Shown: positions 52,121-61,757, counted from the stretch's first letter. The stretch is 64,000 nt of DNA from JTS-RE37 sp041744575 (GCA_041744575.1 JBGTKP010000020.1:1-64000), one strand, 5' to 3'. Notes: generated by a model not told the origin, from the letters alone. A program made the numbers and translations.

Positions 52121-52438
52121 TTACCTGTAGGCCTCGCGTACCGGGCTAAAGACATCCAGGATCCTGCAGGAAGTGATAGCCCTTCCGCCATGTCTTACCA
52201 TGGAAGGAATCACAACAAGATCTCCTGGCTCGTATACCTGGGAAATTCCGTCAAGGGTCAGTTCGAAACGACCCTCCAGAACCTGCATAATCTGTTCATT
52301 GTCGTGTTCATGTTCCGGCACCACAGCATCTTGTTCCACTTCCCAGTATGCCATGGTCATCCTATCAGTATGGATCATCCGGCCGTGATATCCGGGTATA
52401 TATTCTTTCACAGGTAAATCTGATAGCTTTATATCCAT
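52121..52438 (-). CDS. Small cupin-domain protein
   Basis: A start at 52438 gives 105 residues (MDIKLSDLPVKEY) and has GGAG nine bases upstream, which decides it over a GTG at 52501. The cupin motifs are EHEHDNEQIMQVLEGRFELTLDG and PSMVRHGGRAI, with three histidines and a glutamate available for metal. Its substrate is unknown. It lies 24 bases upstream of the SDR gene. Confidence 0.8.
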   Translation of the reverse strand: MDIKLSDLPVKEYIPGYHGRMIHTDRMTMAYWEVEQDAVVPEHEHDNEQIMQVLEGRFELTLDGISQVYEPGDLVVIPSMVRHGGRAITSCRILDVFSPVREAYR

Positions 52439-52603
52439 AACATCTCCATTGACGGATTCTACCAACCTTTCATCACATCTCAGATTTCCCAGTTTAAACA
52501 CTAGGTTGGTTATCTCTTCTTCCTGTTTTTTACAATCGCCTGCAACATTCAGGAATACAAGGATACCTGCAAAGATAAAAAGAATCCGCAGTCATGCGCG
52601 GGG

Positions 52604-52634
52604 TTGGGGATGCCCATGGCAATTACTATCTTTG
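52604..52634 (+). promoter_or_regulatory. Bacteroidota-type promoter of mpl
   Basis: TTG (52604-52606) and TATCTTTG (52627-52634) are separated by 20 bases, which matches the TTG-N19/20-TAnnTTTG consensus of Bacteroidota. The distance to the ATG at 52653 is appropriate for a short leader. Confidence 0.6.
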
Positions 52635-52652
52635 TTTTATAATTAGCATTGC

Positions 52653-54011
52653 ATGCATATACATTTTATTGCCATCGGCGGAAGCGCCATGCATAATCTT
52701 GCCCTCGCCCTGCATCACAAGGGTTACGAAATCACCGGAAGTGATGATGTCATTTTTGAGCCCTCAAAAAGCCGGTTGGCCGAAAAAGGGCTGTTACCGG
52801 AAGCATCAGGATGGTTTCCTGAAAAGATCAACCCGCGTCTCGATGCCATCATTCTGGGCATGCACGCCAAACCGGATAATCCTGAATTGATCCGGGCACA
52901 GCAATCGGCGATCCCGATATATTCATATCCCGAATTTCTATATGAACAATCCAAAAATAAAACAAGGGTAGTGATTGGCGGAAGTCACGGGAAAACGACC
53001 ATTACCTCAATGATCCTGCACGTACTGAAGTATCATGGGAAGGAAGTGGACTATATGGTCGGGGCACAGGTAGAAGGATTTGACAGGATGGTACATTTGA
53101 CAGAGGAAAATGATTTCATGGTGCTCGAAGGGGACGAATACCTTTCTTCTCCGGTGGACAGGAGGCCTAAGTTTCATCTATACCAACCAAATATTGCCCT
53201 TTTAAGCGGGATTGCGTGGGATCATATAAACGTCTTCACAACGTATGACATGTATGTGGAGCAGTTCCGGATATTCATTGAGAGTATCGTCAAGGGAGGA
53301 AGCATTACTTATAATGCGGAAGACCCGGAAGTAGCTGCCCTTGTTGAAAATTCCGGGAACACGGTTCGTAAAATACCTTACAGCACACCGGATTATTCCG
53401 TCTCGGACGGGCGCACCCTGCTCAGTACTCCGGAGGGCCCCATGCCGGTAGGGATATTTGGAAAACATAATCTCAGCAATCTTGCAGGAGCTAAATGGAT
53501 TTGCCAGCATATGGGCATTGATCAGGACGATTTTTATGAGGCGATCCCGAGTTTTAAAGGGGCTTCTAAAAGACTTGAGAAGATCGCCGGCAGTGACCTG
53601 GGGATCGCGTATAAGGATTTCGCCCATTCCCCAAGCAAGGTTGCCGCCGCCACCATGGCTGCACGGGAACAATATCCCAATAAAAGATTGATCGCGTGCC
53701 TGGAATTGCATACCTATAGCAGCCTTAGTTCGGAATTTTTAAAGGAATACGAGGGAACTCTGGATCCGGCCGATCTGGCTATTGTTTTTTATTCCCCTGA
53801 AGCCGTAAAGATCAAACGCCTGGAACAGATCACTGCAGTGCAAATTGAGGCTGCGTTTAAAAGGAAGGATCTGGTCATATTCACCAATGCCGACTCCTTT
53901 CGTGAGTTCCTCTTTCAACAGGATCTTCTGCATTCAGTGCTTTTGCTTATGAGTTCCGGCGACTATGGCGGACTTGATTTTAAGGCCCTCAGAGAAGTAT
54001 ACACCCCCTAA
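52653..54011 (+). CDS. mpl: UDP-N-acetylmuramate:tripeptide ligase (murein peptide recycling)
   Basis: Mpl attaches the recycled tripeptide L-Ala-D-Glu-meso-DAP to UDP-MurNAc. The 452-residue Mur-ligase family member has IHFIAIGGSAMHNLA, GSDDVIFEPSKSRLAEKGL, the P-loop VIGGSHGKTTITS (109-116), VLEGDEYLSSPVDRRPKF, which is characteristic of Mpl rather than MurC, and the late HSPSKVAAAT. It is divergent from the cupin gene. Confidence 0.9.
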   Translation: MHIHFIAIGGSAMHNLALALHHKGYEITGSDDVIFEPSKSRLAEKGLLPEASGWFPEKINPRLDAIILGMHAKPDNPELIRAQQSAIPIYSYPEFLYEQSKNKTRVVIGGSHGKTTITSMILHVLKYHGKEVDYMVGAQVEGFDRMVHLTEENDFMVLEGDEYLSSPVDRRPKFHLYQPNIALLSGIAWDHINVFTTYDMYVEQFRIFIESIVKGGSITYNAEDPEVAALVENSGNTVRKIPYSTPDYSVSDGRTLLSTPEGPMPVGIFGKHNLSNLAGAKWICQHMGIDQDDFYEAIPSFKGASKRLEKIAGSDLGIAYKDFAHSPSKVAAATMAAREQYPNKRLIACLELHTYSSLSSEFLKEYEGTLDPADLAIVFYSPEAVKIKRLEQITAVQIEAAFKRKDLVIFTNADSFREFLFQQDLLHSVLLLMSSGDYGGLDFKALREVYTP

Positions 54012-54040
54012 ATTACGTATCCGGTTTTATCCCAAAAGTA

Positions 54041-54490
54041 TCAGCATCCGAACTGGGAAAGATGATGGTCCAGATGCTTATACTGCAGCTGCCCCCATTG
54101 TTCAAGTGTAAAGTGCCCGAAGGCCGGATGGGCTGCCAGTTGACCGAAATTTTGCGTGTTATGAAAATCGTTCACTAACTCGAGTAACGCCTTTTTCTCC
54201 TCATAAAAATCCTTTTCAGAAGTTACCTTGTACTGGCGGACTGTAGGTAAATTACGTTTCCAGGGGGTATCATTGTACAGGGATTTTTTAAAATTACGCA
54301 GCAGGATACGCATGATCAGGTTGGGCTTTTTCAGTACTTCCCGCCCCAACCCGACGGCAAGGGGATGGGTACAATGATTGAGCATCTGTGCAGGTAGCAT
54401 CACCCCCCATTTTCTTTCCGATGTCGGTTGCAGATTGTCAATGCGGCTGAGAAGTTCCCCGTAGACAGCTTTGTCAAAAATGGATTTCAT
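54041..54490 (-). CDS. DUF1569-type small protein
   Basis: The 149-residue protein resembles DUF1569 (DinB-like fold): WGVMLPAQMLNHCTHPL, and HPAFGHFTLEQWGQLQYKHLDHHLSQF at the C-terminus, where three histidines could bind a metal. It converges with mpl and has its start 93 bases from radC, transcribed the other way. Confidence 0.75.
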   Translation of the reverse strand: MKSIFDKAVYGELLSRIDNLQPTSERKWGVMLPAQMLNHCTHPLAVGLGREVLKKPNLIMRILLRNFKKSLYNDTPWKRNLPTVRQYKVTSEKDFYEEKKALLELVNDFHNTQNFGQLAAHPAFGHFTLEQWGQLQYKHLDHHLSQFGC

Positions 54491-54583
54491 ATCGAAAAAT
54501 AGTCACTGATAATTTACGAAATCAACTACATATAAGTCAATTCATATTGTAAATCCATAAAAGCATTTGAAATAATTCCTTCG

Positions 54584-55285
54584 ATGAAACAAAAATCTCC
54601 CCACTTTTCCATAAAGGATTGGGCTCAGGATGACAAACCACGTGAAAAGTTGCTTGATAAAGGCAGATTGACTTTGTCTGATGCCGAACTCATCGCCATT
54701 CTGATCGGGTCGGGGAGTGCCAATGAAAGTGCTCTTGCATTGGCCAAAAGACTCCTGAGTTCTGTCGACCACAATCTTAATGAGATGGGCAAGCTTTCGA
54801 TCTCCCAGCTCTGCCAGTTCAGGGGGATTGGCGCGGCAAAGGCGGCCTCCATCGCGGCGGCTATGGAAATTGGCCGGAGAAGAAGAGAAGAGCGGGGAAT
54901 CAAACAACAGTTTATTCAAGGCAGTCAGGGAGCTTATGAATTATTGGAACCGTTGATTGGAGATCTGCCACACGAAGAATTCTGGATCGTATATCTGAAT
55001 AATAATAACAGAGTGATAAAAACTGCGCAACTTAGTAAGGGCGGCATCACAGGGACATTGGTAGACGTGCGCCTTGTTATGAAACAGGCACTTGAGACAG
55101 GTGCGGTTGGACTCATCCTCGCTCATAATCATCCTTCAGGAACACTCAAGCCAAGTGCTGCGGATTCAGGGATCACTCAAAAACTGAAAAAGGCCGCAGA
55201 AGCCATGGATATTAAAGTACTCGACCATTTGATTATCGCCACCGAAGGCTATTACAGCTTTGCGGATGAACACAACCTTCACTGA
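54584..55285 (+). CDS. radC: RadC-family JAB-domain protein
   Basis: This 233-residue protein has the helix-hairpin-helix-like N-terminus (LIAILIGSGSANESALALAKRLL, LCQFRGIGAAKAASIAAAMEIGRR) and the C-terminal JAMM/RadC domain with HNHPSGTLKPSAAD, whose histidines and aspartate would bind zinc. Members are called RadC, but the DNA-repair role is doubtful. It stands alone. Confidence 0.9.
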   Translation: MKQKSPHFSIKDWAQDDKPREKLLDKGRLTLSDAELIAILIGSGSANESALALAKRLLSSVDHNLNEMGKLSISQLCQFRGIGAAKAASIAAAMEIGRRRREERGIKQQFIQGSQGAYELLEPLIGDLPHEEFWIVYLNNNNRVIKTAQLSKGGITGTLVDVRLVMKQALETGAVGLILAHNHPSGTLKPSAADSGITQKLKKAAEAMDIKVLDHLIIATEGYYSFADEHNLH

Positions 55286-55435
55286 ATCATCCTGATTCGG
55301 CCAACATGGTTCCCGGGACTTCAACTGAAATGGTCTGCAGGTCCCGTAGGCTTTGCTTTCTTAAGGATTTGCAATCACCTCATGTAAAACTGACAACATA
55401 GCTTGTTATCAGGGTAACCCGGTACCCGGAATTTG

Positions 55436-55443
55436 TACCTTTG
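55436..55443 (+). promoter_or_regulatory. Possible -7 promoter box upstream of the deacetylase-like gene
   Basis: TACCTTTG is a perfect TAnnTTTG box followed by CAC, 15 bases before the ATG at 55459. A TTG at the right upstream distance is not seen. Confidence 0.35.
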
Positions 55444-55458
55444 CACTTTTAAGATAGT

Positions 55459-56754
55459 ATGTTATTAGTTTTTACACATAAGATCACGCCCCGCTTTTCA
55501 TATACTATGAAGCACATTTTTACGAGGATGCTTGGGATAGATGTGAAGTATACTACCAAGGTAGAAGATTTTATAAAACATAAAGGACCCAAAATCACTT
55601 ATACCAAACAACCGCTTCAAAATGAATTCTTCGTTCGGAGCAACGACCTTCTTTTTGAAAATGGGGTAAATAAATTACAACTGACCGTTGCTGATTGGGA
55701 AGGCGTCCCCTGTTTCTTCAGGACAGGCGAACGCAGCAGCCTGCCTTTTGACATTTTTTCCGCCAGTTTTTATTTATTGAGCAGGTATGAAGAATACCTG
55801 CCCCACGTGAAAGATATACATGGCCGGTTTCCACCTGCGGACAGCACCGCTTCGAAAAACCAATTCCTCCACATCCCTGTAGTCGATATATGGGTAAAAA
55901 AAATGGTGGGTCTGTTAAAGCAGCGGTTTCCGGAATTGACTTACCGGGAAAGCAATTATGAATTCACTCCCATTATAGACGTCACTTCTTCCCACTGTTA
56001 TGCACACCGAGGTTTTATCAGAAGTATTGCGGGGCTGACGCTCGATCTGGGAAGATTGAAATTTAAGCGGGTTGCGGAGCGGATCGGTGTGTGGTTCCAT
56101 CCATCAAAGGACCCGTACAATAATTACGATTGGCTTGTCAGATTACATAAGCAGTACAAAGTGAAGAGCATGTTCTTCTTTCAGTTTGCGGAATATTCCA
56201 CCTATGATAAGAATGTATCGCCAAACAACAACAGGTTCAGGCACCTTATAAAATCCGTATCAGACTACAGTACGGTTGCACTCTCGGCTTCCTATAGTTC
56301 CTTTCGCAATATCGAACTCCTGATGGCGGAAAAGAAAAAACTCGCGGATGTTATAAACAAACCGATCACCAGCACCAGATTGCGGTATAACCGCGTAGAT
56401 ATTCCTCAAACCTACCGCTGCCTTGTCGAAGCAGAATTCGGTAATGATTATACGATGGGATACACCCATGAAACCGGGTTCAGGGCAGGAACCTGCAGTC
56501 CCTACTATTTCTATGACATCCCTTTGGAATTGCAGCAACCCATCAAAATTCATCCTTTTGCAATTCATGATTATGCCTTGATCAATGGCAGGTCCGAACA
56601 ACAGATTCTTGAGCGGCTCGATCAACTTTATGAAAAGGTGAAAGGCGTGAATGGCCATATGATCCTGATATTCTCCAATGAACTGTTAGGGGGTCATCAC
56701 CGGGTAAATTGGAAGGATTTATACGCCAAAGTGATTCAAAAGTACCATGTTTAA
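55459..56754 (+). CDS. Polysaccharide deacetylase-like protein, DUF7033 type, degenerate
   Basis: The 431-residue protein is of the flavobacterial type that combines a DUF7033-like N-terminal half with a NodB-like deacetylase half. In relatives, the deacetylase carries DVD and a later histidine motif that binds the metal. Here the first reads FTPIIDVTSSHCY, with Thr for the second Asp, and the second reads VALSASYSSF, lacking the HPSY histidine. The conserved MGYTHETGFRAGTCSPYYFYD segment is intact. The enzyme may therefore be inactive. Its C-terminus overlaps the next gene by eight bases. Confidence 0.6.
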   Translation: MLLVFTHKITPRFSYTMKHIFTRMLGIDVKYTTKVEDFIKHKGPKITYTKQPLQNEFFVRSNDLLFENGVNKLQLTVADWEGVPCFFRTGERSSLPFDIFSASFYLLSRYEEYLPHVKDIHGRFPPADSTASKNQFLHIPVVDIWVKKMVGLLKQRFPELTYRESNYEFTPIIDVTSSHCYAHRGFIRSIAGLTLDLGRLKFKRVAERIGVWFHPSKDPYNNYDWLVRLHKQYKVKSMFFFQFAEYSTYDKNVSPNNNRFRHLIKSVSDYSTVALSASYSSFRNIELLMAEKKKLADVINKPITSTRLRYNRVDIPQTYRCLVEAEFGNDYTMGYTHETGFRAGTCSPYYFYDIPLELQQPIKIHPFAIHDYALINGRSEQQILERLDQLYEKVKGVNGHMILIFSNELLGGHHRVNWKDLYAKVIQKYHV

Positions 56755-57436
56755 AGGCGTCGTAACTGATATTTTTTTCGACCTGGATCACACATTATGG
56801 GATTTTGACCGGAATTCTGCCCTCACCTTCGAACGCATTCTGAAAGACCACGACATTACAATCGATATTACACATTTTCTAAAAGTGTATGTTCCTGTAA
56901 ATCTGGCCTATTGGAAATTGTACAGGGAAGATAAAATTGACCAGGACACCTTGCGCTTCAGCAGGCTGCATGATTCCTTTACCAGTTTGGGACATACACT
57001 TCCAAAAGAAATGATCAGTTCACTGGCGAAGGACTATATTGCGCACCTGACAGGATTTAATCATCTGTTTCCCTTCGCCATCGACATCCTTGAATACCTC
57101 AAACCCGATTACAGGCTTCATATAATTACCAACGGTTTCAAAGAAACACAGGAAAAGAAATTGCGCAATTCCGGCATCCTCACTTATTTTGACAAAGTGG
57201 TCAATTCTGAGATGGCCGGGGTAAAAAAACCCAATCCTTTGATTTTTGAATTGGCACTGGAGCTGGCAGGAACTACCCCAGCCAGAGCACTTATGATCGG
57301 AGACAGCCTGGAAGCAGACATCCTTGGCGCACGGGCGGTGGGACTGCATACACTGCATTTTAATGCGCACGGGGAAAGTACAAACGACCATGGCCAAATG
57401 ATTACCGATTTAAGTGAAATAAAAACTTATTTATAG
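56747..57436 (+). CDS. YjjG-type HAD-superfamily nucleotidase
   Basis: The 229-residue phosphatase has all four HAD motifs: IFFDLDHTLWDFDRNS (nucleophile Asp), IITNGFKETQEKKL, GVKKPNPLIF (Lys) and ALMIGDSLEADILGA. YjjG-type proteins remove phosphate from non-canonical pyrimidine nucleotides. The start overlaps the deacetylase-like gene by eight bases. Confidence 0.85.
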   Translation: MFKGVVTDIFFDLDHTLWDFDRNSALTFERILKDHDITIDITHFLKVYVPVNLAYWKLYREDKIDQDTLRFSRLHDSFTSLGHTLPKEMISSLAKDYIAHLTGFNHLFPFAIDILEYLKPDYRLHIITNGFKETQEKKLRNSGILTYFDKVVNSEMAGVKKPNPLIFELALELAGTTPARALMIGDSLEADILGARAVGLHTLHFNAHGESTNDHGQMITDLSEIKTYL

Positions 57437-57517
57437 AGTTATATAGAACATACACCTTATGTTTTATACCGGGAATCGTGGTTTCCAGCCTTTCATAGCC
57501 ATAAACAGGTATTTAAA

Positions 57518-58069
57518 ATGAAAAATAGTACTAGAAGCTTTTTTAAGGCACTTCTGCCCTTTTGCCTTCTTGCATCCTGTGCGGAACCACAGGATTTCTC
57601 GCAATTTGACGATCTCGAAATTACGCCAGTCGTAGAAGGAAGCATCCTTTATGTGGAATCTCCTGAAAGTGTTATCAATCAGATCGAGGGTATCAACTTT
57701 ATTACACAGGACTTTAATTTTGACGCCTTCAGCGAGGATTTTGTAGCCGAAAGGACTATAGACGGGGTAGTGATATACGAGGTGGAGAATACAACCAGTA
57801 AACGTCTCAACATCATGGTCGAATTTCTGGATGAAGCGGAGACTGTATTGGACACAGAAATATTTGCCGTAGATCCGGCACCAACTTCCATTTTAAGAAG
57901 AGAGATTTCTTATGGAGGCGCCTCTGGTCGCAGTATTGATATTATCAGAAATACCTCAAGCCTCAGGGTAGGTGCAGAAAATCTTGGAGACAATTCCACT
58001 ACCTCTATCCTTCCGGATCCAAAAATTATTCTTCGCACCAGTGCAAAATTAAGGATCCGTCTGAAATGA
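57518..58069 (+). CDS. Uncharacterised lipoprotein, first gene of a three-gene exported unit
   Basis: The 183-residue protein has a lipoprotein signal peptide ending LLASCAEP (Cys21). The rest has no recognised domain; it is rich in beta-strand-like sequence and Ser/Thr. Its stop overlaps the next start by four bases (ATGA), so the pair is translationally coupled. Confidence 0.75.
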   Translation: MKNSTRSFFKALLPFCLLASCAEPQDFSQFDDLEITPVVEGSILYVESPESVINQIEGINFITQDFNFDAFSEDFVAERTIDGVVIYEVENTTSKRLNIMVEFLDEAETVLDTEIFAVDPAPTSILRREISYGGASGRSIDIIRNTSSLRVGAENLGDNSTTSILPDPKIILRTSAKLRIRLK

Positions 58070-59520
58070 CTTATGTGCGTGGCCTGCTAATGACTCTACT
58101 CCTGGGCTGCATCACCATGCATGCCCAGAACAAGGAACTGCTCTATGATTTCACAGATATTCCTCAGGCCCTGCTGATCAATCCTGGGATGAAAACCAGT
58201 TCAGAATGGTATGCAGGCATCCCATTGCTTTCCGGAATCTCCTTTCAGGTCGGGACGAGCGGTTTTACCGTAGATGATATTTTTGCCGATGACGGCCTGG
58301 ATATCAACGATAAAATAAGGGACCGGGTCATCTACAGTGCAGATATTACGGATGAACTCAGCGGTACCTATCAGGTCGAACTCCTGAGCGGGGGGTTCAG
58401 GCGTCAGAACCGGCCTTCCGATTTTTATTCCTTTGGGATTTACAATGAAGGAGATGCTATTGGCTATTGGATGAGGGATCTGGCCATTCTGGCGTACGAA
58501 GGAAATGCGGATCAGTTGGGAAGAAGATTCAATCTGGGCCACCTTAAAACCAGGGGTGAAGTACTCAATGTTTTTCATTTTGGTCTCAACAGACGGATGA
58601 GCGATAAATTAACCGTGGGAGCCCGTGCCAAAGTATATTCCGGCATTATTGCCTACAAATCAACGCATAACAGGGGTTACTTCTTAACTACCGCAGGGCA
58701 GCAGAATTTGCTGGCAAATACCATAGAGGCAGATCTTGAATTAAGAACCTCAGGCCTTGAAAAATTACGGGAAATATTGACTGACGATACAAGTGATCAT
58801 GCTGCGGAAATAAGAAAACTGGCATTGAAAAGAGGGTTCCTGGGTGGAGATCTCGGACTGGGGGTCGATCTTGGCCTATCCTACAATCTGAATGAAAAAA
58901 CGGTCTTTACCGCCAGTCTTCTCGATCTGGGTTTTATGTACCATACCTCGGATGTGCGGAGTTTTACATTGAGGGGTAATGCCACCGTCGAAGGGGTGCA
59001 GGTGATCCTTCCTGATGCGTTTTCAGATCCCGACAGGGATTTCTGGCAAAGCCTTATCGATGACGTTCAGGATCTCGTGCCATTTGAAGAAGACAACAAT
59101 GCCTATATCTCATTCCGACCTACAAAGTTGTATTCCTCGATCCGGTACAATTTTGGTGAGCCAGTTGCTTCCATGGCAGATTGCGACTGCAGCTACAAAG
59201 TCTCCGGGCGAAGGAATCTTGACATGGGCTATACCAACGGCCTGGGCTTGCAGCTTTACGCCATCAATCGACCGCGTGGCCCTCAAACGGCACTCAGTGC
59301 CTTCTATATGCGAAAGCTGGGGCGGGTCCTTGCCCTCAAGACCACTTACACCATTGATAAATTCTCCACAACCAATATCGGACTTGGTTTGAATCTACAG
59401 GCCGGACCTGTCAATTTTTATGTGATGGCAGACAACTTGCTGGCTTATCGAAACATCGCGGACAGTCATTATGCATCTTTACAATTCGGATTAAATATCA
59501 TATCTTGGGGAAAGAATTGA
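58066..59520 (+). CDS. DUF5723-type outer-membrane protein
   Basis: The 484-residue protein has a signal peptide (MTYVRGLLMTLLLGCITMHAQ) and a beta-rich body typical of DUF5723: IPQALLINPGMKTSSEWYAGIPLLSG at the N-terminus and ALKTTYTIDKFSTTNIGLGLNLQAGPVNFYVMADNLL near the end. Members are barrel-like and often neighbours of T9SS-associated genes, but their role is unknown. It is the middle gene of three. Confidence 0.8.
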   Translation: MTYVRGLLMTLLLGCITMHAQNKELLYDFTDIPQALLINPGMKTSSEWYAGIPLLSGISFQVGTSGFTVDDIFADDGLDINDKIRDRVIYSADITDELSGTYQVELLSGGFRRQNRPSDFYSFGIYNEGDAIGYWMRDLAILAYEGNADQLGRRFNLGHLKTRGEVLNVFHFGLNRRMSDKLTVGARAKVYSGIIAYKSTHNRGYFLTTAGQQNLLANTIEADLELRTSGLEKLREILTDDTSDHAAEIRKLALKRGFLGGDLGLGVDLGLSYNLNEKTVFTASLLDLGFMYHTSDVRSFTLRGNATVEGVQVILPDAFSDPDRDFWQSLIDDVQDLVPFEEDNNAYISFRPTKLYSSIRYNFGEPVASMADCDCSYKVSGRRNLDMGYTNGLGLQLYAINRPRGPQTALSAFYMRKLGRVLALKTTYTIDKFSTTNIGLGLNLQAGPVNFYVMADNLLAYRNIADSHYASLQFGLNIISWGKN

Positions 59521-59527
59521 TCCTGAA

Positions 59528-60394
59528 ATGACAATGAAATATGTACTCCTCATCAGCCTTTTCATGGGGGCTTCCATCCTCCACGCTCAGGAAGTCATGA
59601 ATGCCTACAAATATATCATCGTCCCTAAAAAATTTGAGGGATTCAGATCGGAAAATCAATACCAGACCAGCACTCTCGTTAAATACCTGCTGACAAATCA
59701 TGGTTTTAATGCTGTATACGAGGACGAATTACCCGAAGATCTTAATAAAAACCGTTGTCTGGGACTTTTGGCCCAACTGCTTGACAGTTCTTCTATGTTT
59801 TCTACCAAAGCAGCCCTGTTATTCAAGGATTGCCAATCCGGGGAAATATTTAGAACACCGGAGGGCGTGAGTAAGGTAAAGGACTTTAAAGGCGCTTATC
59901 AGGAGGTTTTGAGGGATGCTTTTAACGTCTTCAATGAATATAGTTATGCCTATGACCCTGCAGATGATGCATCGCAGAGCGCAACCGTGAATTTTGACAA
60001 TGATGTCAGAACGGTGGAGGAGAACTTACCATTTACCTCCGCGCCACCTGATAATACAACTGTTATCAGTGTTACAACCCCTCAGGACCAACGATACGAA
60101 AACAGGAAACCCACTCCTTCTGCCATGCGGAAAGCCGCTGAAATTCCTTCCGAGTCCGATCAGGTAAATGCTGCCGGAGAAATATGGTATGCCCAGCCCA
60201 TTCCCAATGGCTACCAGTTGGTCGACAACACGCCAAGTGTTCGCATGAAGATTTATACCAGCTCGCTGCCAGATGTATTTATTGCAACCGGAGATGCAAC
60301 CAGCGGACTTATTTATAAAAAGGATGCCATGTGGATCTATGAATTCCTGGAAGATGGCCGACTGCAGACCAGGAACCTGACCCTCAAGTTTTAG
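59528..60394 (+). CDS. Uncharacterised exported protein, third gene of the unit
   Basis: The 288-residue protein has a signal peptide (MKYVLLISLFMGASILHAQ, starting at 59534 or at 59528). NAYKYIIVPKKFEGFRSENQYQTSTLVKYLLTNHGF is the conserved part of a family I know only as hypothetical flavobacterial proteins; the middle is low-complexity Ser/Thr/Asp-rich. It ends by overlapping the convergent rarA gene at TTAG (60391-60394). Confidence 0.7.
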   Translation: MTMKYVLLISLFMGASILHAQEVMNAYKYIIVPKKFEGFRSENQYQTSTLVKYLLTNHGFNAVYEDELPEDLNKNRCLGLLAQLLDSSSMFSTKAALLFKDCQSGEIFRTPEGVSKVKDFKGAYQEVLRDAFNVFNEYSYAYDPADDASQSATVNFDNDVRTVEENLPFTSAPPDNTTVISVTTPQDQRYENRKPTPSAMRKAAEIPSESDQVNAAGEIWYAQPIPNGYQLVDNTPSVRMKIYTSSLPDVFIATGDATSGLIYKKDAMWIYEFLEDGRLQTRNLTLKF

Positions 60395-61668
60395 AAAGTA
60401 TATTTATCTTTCCAGCGATTTTTGAGAAATGACTTAATATCATTCTCCCGCGTGTTTTGTCCGGGGAGGTAAAAAGAGGCTCCTGAAAGTGCCTCAGGTA
60501 AAAATTCCTGATCCACAAAATTGGACTGATAATTATGGGCATATTTGTAATCGCTCCCGTATCCCAAGTCCTTCATCAATCGTGTGGGAGCGTTCCGGAT
60601 CCCAAGTGGAACGGGGAGATCACCGTGCTTGGATACAGCTTCCTGTGCTTTTATCAGCGCGGAATAACTCGTATTGCTTTTAGGTGAGGTCGCCAGGTAT
60701 ACGGCGCATTGGCTCAGGAGGATCCCCGCTTCAGGATAACCGATGACCGTTACTGCCTGGAAGGTGCTGTTGGCAAATACCAGTGCGGTTGGATTGGCCA
60801 TGCCTATATCTTCGGATGCGGAAATAACAAGGCGCCTCGCAATAAATTTAACGTCTTCCCCCCCGGCGATCATTCTGGCCAACCAGTAAACAGCACCATT
60901 GGGATCACTGCCGCGGATCGATTTTATAAAGGCAGATATGATATCATAATGCTGTTCCCCTGTTTTATCATAGAGCACTGTGTTCTTCTGAACTTTCTCC
61001 ATCACGAGGTCATCAGTAAGGGTAATATCCTCCCCTTCTTCCGAGGCGACCACAAGCTCGAAAATATTAAGCAGTTTTCTGCCATCCCCCCCGGAAAGCC
61101 TCATCAGCGCCTCAGTTTCCTTCAGGATGATATTTTTGGACTGCAGCCAGGAATCCTGTGCCATCGCCCTCTGTAAAAGCTTCTCCAGGTCCTCTCTTCC
61201 AAAGGGATGTAACACATACACCTGACAGCGTGAAAGGAGTGCTGGAATCACCTCAAAACTGGGATTTTCCGTCGTGGCCCCGATCAGGGTTACCCATCCT
61301 TTCTCCACTGCTCCGAGAAGCGAGTCCTGTTGGGATTTACTGAACCTGTGAATTTCGTCAATAAACAGGATAGGATTGCTGGTAGTAAATAATCCTCCTT
61401 TTTGTTTGGCTTTTTCAATGATCTCACGCACCTCCTTTACGCCACTGTTAATCGCACTTAAATTGTAAAAAGGGCGTTTGCTTTCAAGGGCGATTATATG
61501 GGCCAGTGTCGTCTTGCCTGTCCCCGGCGGCCCCCAGAGAATCAGTGAAGGAACCTGACCTTTTTTGATCTGTGTCGTTAAGGAGCCGGAAGTACCAACC
61601 AGATGGTGCTGACTTATATAGTCCTCCAGGCTCACGGGCCTGACCCGTTCTGCCAGCGGTTCATTCAT
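60391..61668 (-). CDS. rarA: Replication-associated recombination ATPase RarA
   Basis: RarA (MgsA) is an AAA+ ATPase acting at stalled replication forks. The 425-residue protein has Walker A (GPPGTGKTTLAH), Walker B (ILFIDEIHRF), the sensor GATTENPSFEV, and SGGDGRKLLNIFELV. C-terminal motifs such as DPNGAVYWLARMIAGGEDVKFIARRL are typical. The start at 61668 is adjacent to the rhomboid gene, which is divergent. Confidence 0.95.
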   Translation of the reverse strand: MNEPLAERVRPVSLEDYISQHHLVGTSGSLTTQIKKGQVPSLILWGPPGTGKTTLAHIIALESKRPFYNLSAINSGVKEVREIIEKAKQKGGLFTTSNPILFIDEIHRFSKSQQDSLLGAVEKGWVTLIGATTENPSFEVIPALLSRCQVYVLHPFGREDLEKLLQRAMAQDSWLQSKNIILKETEALMRLSGGDGRKLLNIFELVVASEEGEDITLTDDLVMEKVQKNTVLYDKTGEQHYDIISAFIKSIRGSDPNGAVYWLARMIAGGEDVKFIARRLVISASEDIGMANPTALVFANSTFQAVTVIGYPEAGILLSQCAVYLATSPKSNTSYSALIKAQEAVSKHGDLPVPLGIRNAPTRLMKDLGYGSDYKYAHNYQSNFVDQEFLPEALSGASFYLPGQNTRENDIKSFLKNRWKDKYTF

Positions 61669-61757
61669 AACATAAAAGTAGTGAATTAATTAGATGACAA
61701 TTTATCAGGTTTCCGGATTGTGGCCGTTTTCTTGATACCTTAGAATTAAAAGATTCC

